A DNA stretch of 15,215 bases from an uncultured Oscillibacter sp. Its GTDB lineage: Bacteria > Bacillota > Clostridia > Oscillospirales > Oscillospiraceae. The notes beneath the pieces were generated by a model, which was not told where the DNA came from, did no database searches, and saw only the letters and a list, made by a program, of their open reading frames with translations. Every line of letters starts with the position of its first letter. Position 1 is the stretch's first letter. Location: the NCBI GenBank assembly GCA_904393855.1, contig CAJFNE010000026.1:1-15215 (forward strand), read 5' to 3'. The position numbers were made by a program, and so were the translations under genes. This document shows positions 8,049 through 14,657 of this stretch, one piece after another.

Positions 8049-8807
8049 TTAATCCTCGCTTCCGAGATAGCTTTCAATCACAAGCGGATTGTTCAGGACC
8101 TCTTCCGCCGTACCCTCTGCAATCTTCTCACCGAAATTGATTACAATGACCCGGTCGCTGGTTCCCGTAATGAATTTCATGACGTGCTCGATGCAGATGA
8201 TCGTAACCCCCTGGTCCCGGATGTGCTTGACCAGTGCAATGAAGTCCGGCAGCTCTGCGGTAGTCAGACCCGCCGCCACCTCGTCCAAAAGCAGCAGCTC
8301 GCATTTGGTGCCCAAGGCCCGTGCCAGCATCAGGCGCTTGAGCTGCATCGTGTTCAAGGACTCCGCAATCGTCTCGTGGTCCGCGGCAAAGCCCACTTCC
8401 TCCAGGAGTTCATGGGCCCGCTTCTCCGGATTCGCGGCTTTCTCGCCGCCGCCGTAGAAAAGCGCAGTCTTCACATTGTCCAGTGCGGACATCTTGGGGA
8501 ACGTCCTCACGATCTGGAAAGTCCGGGCAATCCCCTTCTTGCAGAGCTCGTAGGAGGGTTTCCCTGTGATATCCTGATCGTGGAAATAAATCTTCCCTTT
8601 CGTCGGCGCGTAAAAGCCGGAAATACAATTCAGAAAAGTGGTCTTCCCCGCGCCGTTGGGACCGATAATCCCAATGATTTCCCCTTCCTGAACTTCCAGA
8701 TTCACATTGTTCACGGCCGTCAGACCGCCGAAGCACTTGGTTACTCCTTCTGTGCGTAGTATCAAATTTGGCACCTGCCTTCCCATGATTGATGCGCGGC
8801 TCGCCAT
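8049..8807 (-). CDS. livG: Branched-chain amino acid-type ABC transporter ATPase LivG
   Basis: The ATPase pairs with LivF. In the 252-residue form, Walker A GPNGAGKT is at 49-56, GIARTFQIVRTFP at 92-104 is the LivG Q-loop region, and Walker B LLLLDEV is at 171-177, followed by IEHVM with the switch histidine. The ABC signature is strongly altered: residues 151-155 read LNTMQ where LSxGQ is expected, while the following KRLMLARAL is kept. The start is uncertain. ATG 8807 has GGGAGA almost touching it, ATG 8786 has no clear ribosome-binding site, and a TTG (8765) just before the conserved ILRTEGV segment is preceded by AGGTG, so the native protein may be up to 14 residues shorter. It lies 182 bases after livK, past several stem-loops. 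Confidence 0.9.
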   Translation of the reverse strand: MASRASIMGRQVPNLILRTEGVTKCFGGLTAVNNVNLEVQEGEIIGIIGPNGAGKTTFLNCISGFYAPTKGKIYFHDQDITGKPSYELCKKGIARTFQIVRTFPKMSALDNVKTALFYGGGEKAANPEKRAHELLEEVGFAADHETIAESLNTMQLKRLMLARALGTKCELLLLDEVAAGLTTAELPDFIALVKHIRDQGVTIICIEHVMKFITGTSDRVIVINFGEKIAEGTAEEVLNNPLVIESYLGSED

Positions 8808-8843
8808 TCTCCCAGGCAGTCCGCTGTTGAGGCGTCTCCCGGT

Positions 8844-8879
8844 CCGCCGCGTACCGTCTCCGTGAGAGGTACGCGGCGG
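8844..8879 (-). other. Perfect 12-base stem-loop in the livK-livG gap
   Basis: CCGCCGCGTACC (8844-8855) is the exact reverse complement of 8868-8879; the 12-base loop contains a further TCTC/GAGA pairing. There is no T-run on either side, so it is more likely an mRNA-stabilising or polymerase-slowing structure than a classic terminator. Such hairpins often follow binding-protein genes in ABC importer operons. Confidence 0.6.
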
Positions 8880-8902
8880 TATGGAAGTGCTCCGCAGTCT
8901 GC

Positions 8903-8926
8903 AAAAATGCCGCTTTCATGGGCGGC
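8903..8926 (-). terminator. Weak terminator-like hairpin after livK
   Basis: On the minus strand GCCGC (8922-8926) pairs with GCGGC (8909-8913) across an eight-base loop and is followed by A and five T (8903-8907). A competing perfect stem with six-base arms pairs 8923-8928 with 8935-8940. Partial termination here would lower livG and downstream expression relative to livK. The stem is only five bases, so efficiency is probably low. Confidence 0.35.
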
Positions 8927-8989
8927 GGACAGACCCGCCGGTTCGCCGCCATGTGCCGGGCAGTTGCAGTCTTCCGGGCACGTTTCCAA

Positions 8990-10252
8990 TTAGAAGACGG
9001 GATCTTCCACCGCTCTGGAGGCCGGCCACACCGTCACGAACTCTCCGTTGCGGACCTGACCCAGGGGATTGTAGAAGGCGTCCTCACCCACCACGGGGGA
9101 CAGGCGGCCCTCCTCCCACTGATAGCAAGCCTGCAGGATGGAATCGTCATAGACCCACTGGCCGGTCTGCACCTGCTCGCAGCCAAACTGATAGATGGTC
9201 TCGGAATCCAGTACACCGTACATGTCGTAGCAGTCCTGCAGCATCTCGATGAAGCAGAGGGCGCAGTCATAGGCGACGCTTTCGCAGGAGATGGAGGCAC
9301 TGTAGCCCATGCGCTCCAGCCAGCGGGCCTCAAACTCGGCCCCGCGCTCGTCCGTGTAGCCGGGGAGCATGTCGAACACGCCCTCGGCGGAATCGCCGCA
9401 CAGCTCATACCAGTCGGCGTTCTCATTCAGGGAGTGGCAGATCATCTGGGCGTCCAGGCCAATCTCCTGGGCCTGCTTCAGGAACGCGGCGGCAGTGGCC
9501 GGGGTATTGATGGTACCCGCCACCACGGTGGCGCCGCTCTGCTGGATCTTGGAGAGGATCGCGTAGAAGTCCGTGGTGCCCGCCGCGAAGTACTCGTCAT
9601 AGACAATTTCATAGCCAGCCTCGCCGAAATACTTTTCTAGCAGGTCGCCCAGGGAGTGGCCCCAGTCCGTGTCCTCGCCGTAGATGGCGATGGTCTTGTC
9701 GCCGGTGATCTCCCCCGTCTCAAAGCCATAGTCCATCAGGTCCGCGTAGGCCTGGGCAATGAAGTCGTTGGTGGGGAACATTTTGCCGATGTAATAGCTG
9801 TAATACTCCGGGTCCTCCGCCCACTTTTCGTCCAGGGCCTCGCCGGCGCCGTAATTGAACATATAGGGGATCTGATACCGGGCGGCCGTATCCATGGTGG
9901 ACATGGCGACGGTGGTCAGCCAGCCCTGCATAGCCACCTGGGCCCCATCCCGCACGATGGCCTGCTCCAGCGCCAGGGCGCCCTTTTCCGGGTCGTCCGT
10001 CAGATCCACGGTGATCAACTCGATGGTGTAGTCGCCAATGGTGTAGTCAATGTCCTCAAAGGCCATCTTGGTCGCCTCGTCAAAGGCCGTGCCGGCTTTG
10101 GCCGCCGTGCCCGTCAGGGAGGCGCCCACCGCCACCTTCAGAACCTTCTCGCCATCCTCCGTGGTCGACGAGCCGTTATCCCCGCCGCAGGCGGAGAGTA
10201 CGAGCGCCAGGCTCAAGGTCAGGGCCAGAATTGCGCTTAACTTCCTTTTCAT
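8990..10252 (-). CDS. livK: Branched-chain amino acid-type ABC transporter substrate-binding lipoprotein LivK
   Basis: The 420-residue protein is the extracellular solute receptor of the importer. A lipoprotein signal peptide is clear: basic MKRK, a hydrophobic stretch at 5-19 and the lipobox LSAC with the lipidated Cys22, followed by a GGDNGSSTT linker. The mature part has the peripheral-binding-protein type I opening VAVGASLTGTAA and the PYMFNYGAG region of the Liv family. It is acidic and has several extra cysteines (about six in the mature chain), which is unusual for an exported protein of an anaerobe. ATG 10252 is preceded by GGAGG with nine bases spacing. It lies between livM and livG with hairpins on both sides. 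The ligand cannot be predicted: members bind branched amino acids, amides, urea, aromatic acids and others. Confidence 0.93.
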   Translation of the reverse strand: MKRKLSAILALTLSLALVLSACGGDNGSSTTEDGEKVLKVAVGASLTGTAAKAGTAFDEATKMAFEDIDYTIGDYTIELITVDLTDDPEKGALALEQAIVRDGAQVAMQGWLTTVAMSTMDTAARYQIPYMFNYGAGEALDEKWAEDPEYYSYYIGKMFPTNDFIAQAYADLMDYGFETGEITGDKTIAIYGEDTDWGHSLGDLLEKYFGEAGYEIVYDEYFAAGTTDFYAILSKIQQSGATVVAGTINTPATAAAFLKQAQEIGLDAQMICHSLNENADWYELCGDSAEGVFDMLPGYTDERGAEFEARWLERMGYSASISCESVAYDCALCFIEMLQDCYDMYGVLDSETIYQFGCEQVQTGQWVYDDSILQACYQWEEGRLSPVVGEDAFYNPLGQVRNGEFVTVWPASRAVEDPVF

Positions 10253-10300
10253 ACTTCAGTTCCTCCTTCAAAAATTGTTGATGGGTGCGCTTGTGATCTG

Positions 10301-10340
10301 CCGGTCCGTCGCATCCCGGCTTTATGCCGGGCGGTTCCGG
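10301..10340 (-). other. Long interrupted stem-loop in the livM-livK gap
   Basis: CCCGGC (10315-10320) pairs perfectly with GCCGGG (10326-10331) around TTTAT. The structure extends outwards through CCG and CCGG (10301-10308) pairing with CGG and CCGG (10332-10340), with an internal loop and small bulges. No T-run follows. It could protect the livK message or limit read-through from livM. A 13-base palindrome TGAAATCATTTCA lies next to it at 10345-10357. Confidence 0.45.
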
Positions 10341-10385
10341 GCTTTGAAATCATTTCATGCACGCTGGAACTCTGCTCCGAAACGC

Positions 10386-11408
10386 CTATTTCTTTACGAC
10401 CGCTTCCCCGGTGTCCTCCGCGGCGGTTTTCCCGCTCTTCCGGTCCGCCACCAGGGATCGCACCTTTTCCGGGAGCTTGCAGATACCGCCGGGGAAGAAG
10501 ATCATGGCCACAATCAACAGCAGCCCGTAGATGATGTACTTGATCTCCGCCAGGCTGTTCATGGACTCGAAGATCGGCATGATGATGAAACTTGCCAGCA
10601 GGGGACCCCAGATGCTGCCCCGGCCGCCAATATACGCCAGCACCAGGATCTGCACCACGTTCCGGGTGCCGAGCACATTCGGGGACAACACGCCGACAAA
10701 GTGGCCGTAGAATCCGCCCACAATCCCCGCAATCAGGCAGGAGACTACGAAATTCATGGTTCTGTACTTCAGGGGGCTGATGCCAACCGCCTTGGCGGCC
10801 TCAATGTCCTGGCCCAAAGCCCGGAAGGAGAGGCCGTACCGGCTGTTCACGATCATCCGCAGGATACAGAACGTCAGGATACAGATGACAAAGATCACAT
10901 AGTAGTATGGGGCTGCCCGCGCTCCTCTGAACAGCAGCGTCACATTCAATCCCATAGCGCCGCGGGTAATGTCCGGTATGGCGGCAATGATATTCTGTAG
11001 GACGATGCCCACAAACCACGCCAGCAGCGCCGCGAACATGGCGTCCATCTTCATGGTCAGCAGGGCGATCAGCAGGCCCAGCAGCGCCGCTACGGCTCCG
11101 CCCAGGATCATGCCAATCCAGGGGCTGATGTCAAAGTACTGATTGGCCAGCGCGGATATGTAAGCGCCTGCCCCCATGAGACCCGCATATCCCCAGTTTG
11201 CCACGTTGATGTAGCCCACGGAGAAGTCGAACCCCATGGCCAGCGTCCCCCAGATCAGGCAGGTGACGCCCAGCCGGGTATAGTACTCGTTGGGGGAGAT
11301 CAGCGGGAACAGGGCGATCAGGATGAACGCGACCAGGCTGAGAGGGGTGAGTCCCACTTTATTAAGAGGCTTCGCGCAGAGCGTGTACGTGGTTTTCAGA
11401 TTTTTCAT
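10386..11408 (-). CDS. livM: Branched-chain amino acid-type ABC transporter permease LivM
   Basis: The 340-residue membrane protein is the second permease of the importer. It shows the LivM pattern of about nine to ten hydrophobic segments, FDFSVGYINVANWGYAGLMGAGAY near the N-terminus, and the cytoplasmic coupling loop with SFRALGQDIEAAKAVGI that contacts the ATPases, then GGRGSIWGPLLASF near the end. The short charged C-terminal tail (PEKVRSLVADRKSGK) is ordinary. ATG 11408 is preceded by GGAGGGAG. It follows livH by 15 bases. The 133 bases to livK carry a stem-loop and a small palindrome, so livK may be expressed at its own level. Confidence 0.94.
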   Translation of the reverse strand: MKNLKTTYTLCAKPLNKVGLTPLSLVAFILIALFPLISPNEYYTRLGVTCLIWGTLAMGFDFSVGYINVANWGYAGLMGAGAYISALANQYFDISPWIGMILGGAVAALLGLLIALLTMKMDAMFAALLAWFVGIVLQNIIAAIPDITRGAMGLNVTLLFRGARAAPYYYVIFVICILTFCILRMIVNSRYGLSFRALGQDIEAAKAVGISPLKYRTMNFVVSCLIAGIVGGFYGHFVGVLSPNVLGTRNVVQILVLAYIGGRGSIWGPLLASFIIMPIFESMNSLAEIKYIIYGLLLIVAMIFFPGGICKLPEKVRSLVADRKSGKTAAEDTGEAVVKK

Positions 11409-11423
11409 TTGACTCCCTCCCCC

Positions 11424-12293
11424 TTACACCTTCTGCTTCCGGCCAAACAGTCCGTTCGGCTTAAAGAGCAAAATCAGAATGATCACGGAGAGCGACACCA
11501 CGTTCTGCCATGCGGCTCCGAAGATATAGGTGGAGAACACCTCGATCAGGCCGACCATAAAGCCGCCGACGATCACCGCGCTTAAATTTCCGACGCCCAC
11601 CAGAATCACCGTAAACCAGGCGGCCAGGTTCGGCGCGGTGCCCATGGTGGGATACGCCGGCGTCACAGAGAGCAGCGCGCCGCCGGCCAGCGCGGCCAGC
11701 ATGCAGCTCAGCGCGTAGGTGAGCGTGTGGATCTTCTTGATATCCACGCCCATCAGCATGGCGCCTGTCTCGTCGTCGGCCACCGCCAGGATGGAAATGC
11801 CGGTCCGCGTCTTCTTTAGGAAGAGCCAAAAAACCACCAGCGTCACCATGGCGATGCAGAAAGCCACCAGCCGGTCATAGGCCACGTTGATGCTGCCGAT
11901 CTGCACGCCGCCCTCCCAGAGATACTCCACACCCAGGTAGTTGGCCGTGAACAGCAGCTGGGCGCCGTTCTGAATGATCAGCTGAATGCCGGCACCGATC
12001 ATGAAAGCGTTGGTCACCCAGTCGCCGGTGTTCCGTTTGCGCAGCGGGGAGAAAGTCAGCTTCTCAATGACAGCCCCCAGCACAAACCCAACCAGCGCCG
12101 CGAAAATGATTGCCAGCACCGGCGACATTCCAAAGCTCGTCAGGGCGAAATAAGTTGCGTACGCCCCGAATAGATAGTATTCACCGTGGGCGAAATTGGG
12201 GATCTTCATCACGCCGTACACCAGCGCTAGACCCAGTGCGATCAGCACATACATTCCGCCCCGCAGAATACCGCTTATTAAAATATTAACCAT
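11424..12293 (-). CDS. livH: Branched-chain amino acid-type ABC transporter permease LivH
   Basis: The 289-residue membrane protein forms the channel with LivM. It begins with the LivH hallmark GLALVYGVMKIPNFAHGEYYLFGAY (about 21-45), has about eight hydrophobic segments, and includes the coupling loop ILAVADDETGAMLMGVDIKKI that docks on the ATPases, then ALAGGALL. Length is normal. The start ATG 12293 lies 17 bases after the HAD hydrolase stop; the only upstream purine-rich stretch (GAGG) is some 15 bases away, so initiation may rely on coupling to the preceding gene. This coupling ties the hydrolase to the importer. Confidence 0.94.
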   Translation of the reverse strand: MVNILISGILRGGMYVLIALGLALVYGVMKIPNFAHGEYYLFGAYATYFALTSFGMSPVLAIIFAALVGFVLGAVIEKLTFSPLRKRNTGDWVTNAFMIGAGIQLIIQNGAQLLFTANYLGVEYLWEGGVQIGSINVAYDRLVAFCIAMVTLVVFWLFLKKTRTGISILAVADDETGAMLMGVDIKKIHTLTYALSCMLAALAGGALLSVTPAYPTMGTAPNLAAWFTVILVGVGNLSAVIVGGFMVGLIEVFSTYIFGAAWQNVVSLSVIILILLFKPNGLFGRKQKV

Positions 12294-12310
12294 AGATCAT
12301 ACCATCTGCC

Positions 12311-13039
12311 TCAGTCGTAAAATCCGTTCTCTTCGTCAATCGCCTTGAGTCCCTTCAAATAAGTAGCATAGGTCTTCAGGTCGCCCACGCAGATGTCCTC
12401 CAGGTCAAAGGCGTCGCGGAGCATGTCGCCCCGGCGAATCCACACGGTGGTGTACCCCAGCGCGTTGCCGGGAACACAGTCATACTTGAAGCCAAAGGCA
12501 GCGTGATGCATCTCGTCAGCCGTGCAGCCCATGACCTCCTGGGACTTCAGGAAGCCCTCATAGTGGGGCTTGTAGCACTTGACATCCTCCGCGGTGACAA
12601 TGGCATCCATGACGATGCCCTCGTGACGGAAAGACTCCGTGATGATATCGTTGTCCACATTGGACAGCGCGCATACCTTGATGCCCAGCGCCCGAATCTG
12701 CTCCATGCCCTCCTTGGAATCCGGGAAAGCCTTCATCTTGGCCATCTCATCCGCAAAGCTGACCACGTCCTCCTCGTCATAGGGGAACCCATAGTACCAG
12801 GCCGTCTTCTTGAAGGTGTCCATGAGCACCTGCCGGAAAGGCCGGTAGTTCCGAATGTACTCAAACTGGAGTTTCTCCCACGCGCTCTCAATCTCTTTGG
12901 CCGAAACATGCGTAATGTGGTATTTGTCCATGAATCTCTGATACCAGTCGATCGTACCGCCTTCCCAGTCGATAATCGTTCCATAGATGTCGAAACTGAT
13001 CGCCTTGGGGAGTAATCTCTTCTTTCCATTCACGCTCAT
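12311..13039 (-). CDS. HAD-superfamily hydrolase of the 2-haloacid dehalogenase type
   Basis: The 242-residue cytoplasmic protein has the HAD motifs in order: FDIYGT with nucleophile Asp17 and Thr21, LSN (Ser126, Asn127), Lys157 in YKP, and Asp187. Tyr19 two residues after the nucleophile, in place of the Asp used by HAD phosphatases, is typical of L-2-haloacid dehalogenases, as is DWEGG nearby. In motif IV, however, the Ser and Asn that I recall as important in characterised dehalogenases are not conserved (FGFKYD instead of SSNAWD). So activity on haloacids is possible but unproven. ATG 13039 has an ideal AGGAGG (13048-13053) eight bases upstream; the longer frame to 13081 is rejected. It is the first gene of the importer operon, 17 bases before livH. 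Confidence 0.88.
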   Translation of the reverse strand: MSVNGKKRLLPKAISFDIYGTIIDWEGGTIDWYQRFMDKYHITHVSAKEIESAWEKLQFEYIRNYRPFRQVLMDTFKKTAWYYGFPYDEEDVVSFADEMAKMKAFPDSKEGMEQIRALGIKVCALSNVDNDIITESFRHEGIVMDAIVTAEDVKCYKPHYEGFLKSQEVMGCTADEMHHAAFGFKYDCVPGNALGYTTVWIRRGDMLRDAFDLEDICVGDLKTYATYLKGLKAIDEENGFYD

Positions 13040-13254
13040 TTTTGTTTCCTCCTCATAAAATGTTAAAAAAATTAAGTCCATCTTTTCTTATGTGTTATGT
13101 GCGCCGGTTGCTCTGCTGGTAGGATGGGATGAACCTGGTGGCATCTAGAAACACAGAAAAAAAGTTGGACAAAATCATAAACTATGGGAAGTGATGTGGG
13201 ATGGATTCCCCGCCGCCGGATACACAGCCGCGGAGCGCGCGTGGGAAGCGGAAT

Positions 13255-13271
13255 TTAGTCAGTTTGACTAA
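13255..13271. promoter_or_regulatory. Perfect inverted repeat, candidate operator
   Basis: TTAGTCA-GTT-TGACTAA is a perfect seven-base inverted repeat with a three-base spacer. Short symmetrical sites of this kind are typical targets of GntR-type dimers, and a GntR/FCD gene lies just upstream. Its TTAGT half-site recurs at 13283-13287 and 13318-13322. That this regulator binds here is inference. Confidence 0.5.
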
Positions 13272-13307
13272 TCGCTCGTATTTTAGTAATGGACCCCTCT
13301 CTTCTTG

Positions 13308-13347
13308 CTTGTGTAGTTTAGTATATACAAGAGGAATTAGCGCGCAA
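13308..13347 (-). promoter_or_regulatory. Possible weak promoter of the operon, overlapping an imperfect inverted repeat
   Basis: On the minus strand TTGCGC (13342-13347) and TATACT (13320-13325) are separated by 16 bases, with an AT-rich stretch upstream. The -10 is a good match and the -35 poor. The inverted repeat CTTGTGTA/TATACAAG (13308-13315 and 13324-13331, one mismatch) covers the -10, where a bound regulator could block it. Other AT-rich sequences in the gap could serve instead. Confidence 0.3.
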
Positions 13348-13404
13348 AATTTTATATGTTTTTTACAGATACCAGATGACCACATGTTCCCACATTCCGG
13401 TAAT

Positions 13405-13439
13405 GTACAAAAAAAAGTACAATAACTGAGAAAATTGTA
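13405..13439. promoter_or_regulatory. Overlapping inverted repeats with TTGTA/TACAA half-sites
   Basis: GTAC-A8-GTAC (13405-13420) overlaps TACAAT-N10-ATTGTA (13418-13423 and 13434-13439), which is a perfect six-base inverted repeat. TTGTA/TACAA half-sites are known from some FCD-type GntR operators. These may be additional regulator sites or curved AT-rich DNA upstream of the operon promoter. Confidence 0.3.
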
Positions 13440-13484
13440 TAAATGATCAAGCAATTTTTTTGATATATCATGGATCGATAGACA

Positions 13485-13542
13485 GTCGGAGAAAAAAATT
13501 TTTGGAACTCTCAGAGCCGTTCCGGCGGATTCCCGCCGGAAC
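13485..13542 (-). terminator. Hairpin and T-run downstream of gntR
   Basis: GTTCCGGCGG (13519-13528) pairs perfectly with 13533-13542 across an ATTC tetraloop. On the minus strand a further GGAAC/GTTCC pairing and a run of seven T lie about 20 bases further on. The stem is strong but the T-run is not directly adjacent, so it may be a terminator or an mRNA 3'-end stabiliser for gntR. Confidence 0.5.
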
Positions 13543-13694
13543 CTCTCCGCACACGACCTCATCTACCGGGTGCAGCTAAAAAAAGTTGCGCACCCGCAGG
13601 CACGGAAGCAGATCCGTACCCACAGATACGCAATTCTTTATCATATTCGATGGGGAGGCTGTTCCAGGGCAAAGCCCTTTCGCACCGGCGGATT

Positions 13695-14387
13695 TTACTC
13701 GTAAAAACACTCCGGGGCCTGCATGAAGTCCTCTGCAATATTCAGGTGCATCCGCATGGCAGATTCCAGCCGCCGGGAGTCCTTGGTCTCTATCGCGGAC
13801 AGGATGTCCCGATGCTGGGAGAGGATGATTCCGCACATATTCGCCGTTGTGATTCTGTTGTGCAGCTGGCGAAATTGCGTTGCGTACCGCTGGTATGAGC
13901 AGATGATGTACTTGCTCTTGCTGTAGGACACCAGGCGCTCATGGAACCGCATGTCCAGTGTAATCATCCGGCTCAGGTCCCTGGGATCCTGGGTCTCCTG
14001 CTCCTGGATCTCCGCCCGCAGCGCTTTCAAGTCCTCGTCCGTTATGCGCTTCATGGCTAAAAGCGCTGCATTGATCTCAATTGCGACCCGGAACTCCGAA
14101 GCATAGGTCACATCTTTCATGGTGGGAATGTACACGTAGTATCCCCGTTTTCCCCACTTGATCAGGAGATTGTCCTCCACCAGCCGCTGGATGGCGTCCC
14201 GAATGGGGGAGCGGCTCACCTGCAGCAGACTGCCCAGCTGCTCCTGATTGATCTTGCTGCCCAGCCCGCGGTAGGAAAGCGTGATGTCATCGCGCAGGAG
14301 GTTATACACGAGGTCCGTCTGACTGATAAATGGGTTCTTTGCTTTCTCCACAAGAATCCGCTTCGCATAATTGAAGTCCTTTTCCAT
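13695..14387 (-). CDS. GntR-family transcriptional regulator with FCD ligand-binding domain
   Basis: The 230-residue protein is a DNA-binding regulator. The winged helix-turn-helix occupies about residues 25-88, with the recognition stretch VSRSPIRDAIQRL (57-69) and the wing GYYVYI. The C-terminal all-helical FCD domain shows the expected metal-binding pattern Asp145, His149, His192 and His214, so the effector probably binds next to a metal ion; FCD effectors are often small organic acids. It has an N-terminal extension of about 24 residues before the helix-turn-helix. It has its own promoter and is separated from the importer operon by a hairpin and a long AT-rich gap, so local control of that operon is the obvious role. 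The ribosome-binding site GGTGGTGAG is close to the ATG. Confidence 0.93.
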   Translation of the reverse strand: MEKDFNYAKRILVEKAKNPFISQTDLVYNLLRDDITLSYRGLGSKINQEQLGSLLQVSRSPIRDAIQRLVEDNLLIKWGKRGYYVYIPTMKDVTYASEFRVAIEINAALLAMKRITDEDLKALRAEIQEQETQDPRDLSRMITLDMRFHERLVSYSKSKYIICSYQRYATQFRQLHNRITTANMCGIILSQHRDILSAIETKDSRRLESAMRMHLNIAEDFMQAPECFYE

Positions 14388-14404
14388 CTCACCACCCCAA
14401 ACCC

Positions 14405-14421
14405 TTTCTGTTGTTCAGAAA
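14405..14421. promoter_or_regulatory. Inverted repeat in the gntR leader
   Basis: TTTCTG-N5-CAGAAA is a perfect six-base inverted repeat 17 bases before the gntR start. It could form a small hairpin in the leader mRNA or serve as a binding site for autoregulation. A second spaced pair, GTCAA (14452-14456) and TTGAC (14468-14472), lies further upstream in the leader. Confidence 0.3.
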
Positions 14422-14506
14422 ATCTCATGCACTCGCAACCCCTCATATGCAGTCAATCGTTCAGTTTTTGACAATCCAATCATAGAAGCACCTCGCAGTG
14501 GTTGAG

Positions 14507-14535
14507 ATTTTAGCACATTTCCCCTATTTTTTCAA
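14507..14535 (-). promoter_or_regulatory. Promoter of gntR
   Basis: On the minus strand TTGAAA (14530-14535) and TAAAAT (14507-14512) are spaced by exactly 17 bases, and TGC directly before the -10 gives an extended -10. This is a near-consensus vegetative promoter. The start of transcription would be near 14500, leaving a leader of about 110 bases before the gntR ATG. Confidence 0.75.
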
Positions 14536-14584
14536 GAGTCTTGTCCCGTCTCTTTCTCTCGATCGGGAACGCCCGGAAAAGCGC

Positions 14585-14619
14585 AAAAAGGAGACACCCA
14601 TCCCCTGGGTGTCTCCTTT
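14585..14619 (-). terminator. Rho-independent terminator of ftsZ
   Basis: AAAGGAGACACCCA (14587-14600) is the perfect reverse complement of 14606-14619, with a five-base loop. On the minus strand the stem runs straight into T residues (14585-14589). It lies about 40 bases after the ftsZ stop and separates ftsZ from the gntR promoter. Confidence 0.92.
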
Positions 14620-14657
14620 GATCACCGTGTCAAACCATGGATTTAACCATGTATATC

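Larger units (their letters stand above)
13040..13694. other. Regulatory gap of 655 bases between gntR and the importer operon
   Basis: No gene is supported here. The central part (about 13250-13510) is much richer in A and T than the rest of the window. It holds the hairpin after gntR, several inverted repeats (13255-13271, 13308-13331, 13405-13420, 13418-13439) and presumably the promoter of the downstream operon. The last 180 bases before the hydrolase contain T- and A-runs but no further clear element besides the ribosome-binding site at 13048-13053. Confidence 0.7.

Noticed and set aside
13060..13085. Promoter TGGACT-N17-TATGAG immediately before the HAD hydrolase
   Set aside because: The transcript would begin inside or after the ribosome-binding site at 13048-13053, so it could not give normal translation of that gene.
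13201..13425. Open frame of 74 codons on the plus strand in the same gap
   Set aside because: No motif, no convincing ribosome-binding site, and it overlaps the likely operator region.
13182..13562. Open frame of 126 codons on the minus strand in the gap after gntR
   Set aside because: It crosses the gntR hairpin and the AT-rich inverted repeats, has no good ribosome-binding site, and its composition (many Cys, Phe, Lys, Leu) is unlike the neighbouring genes.
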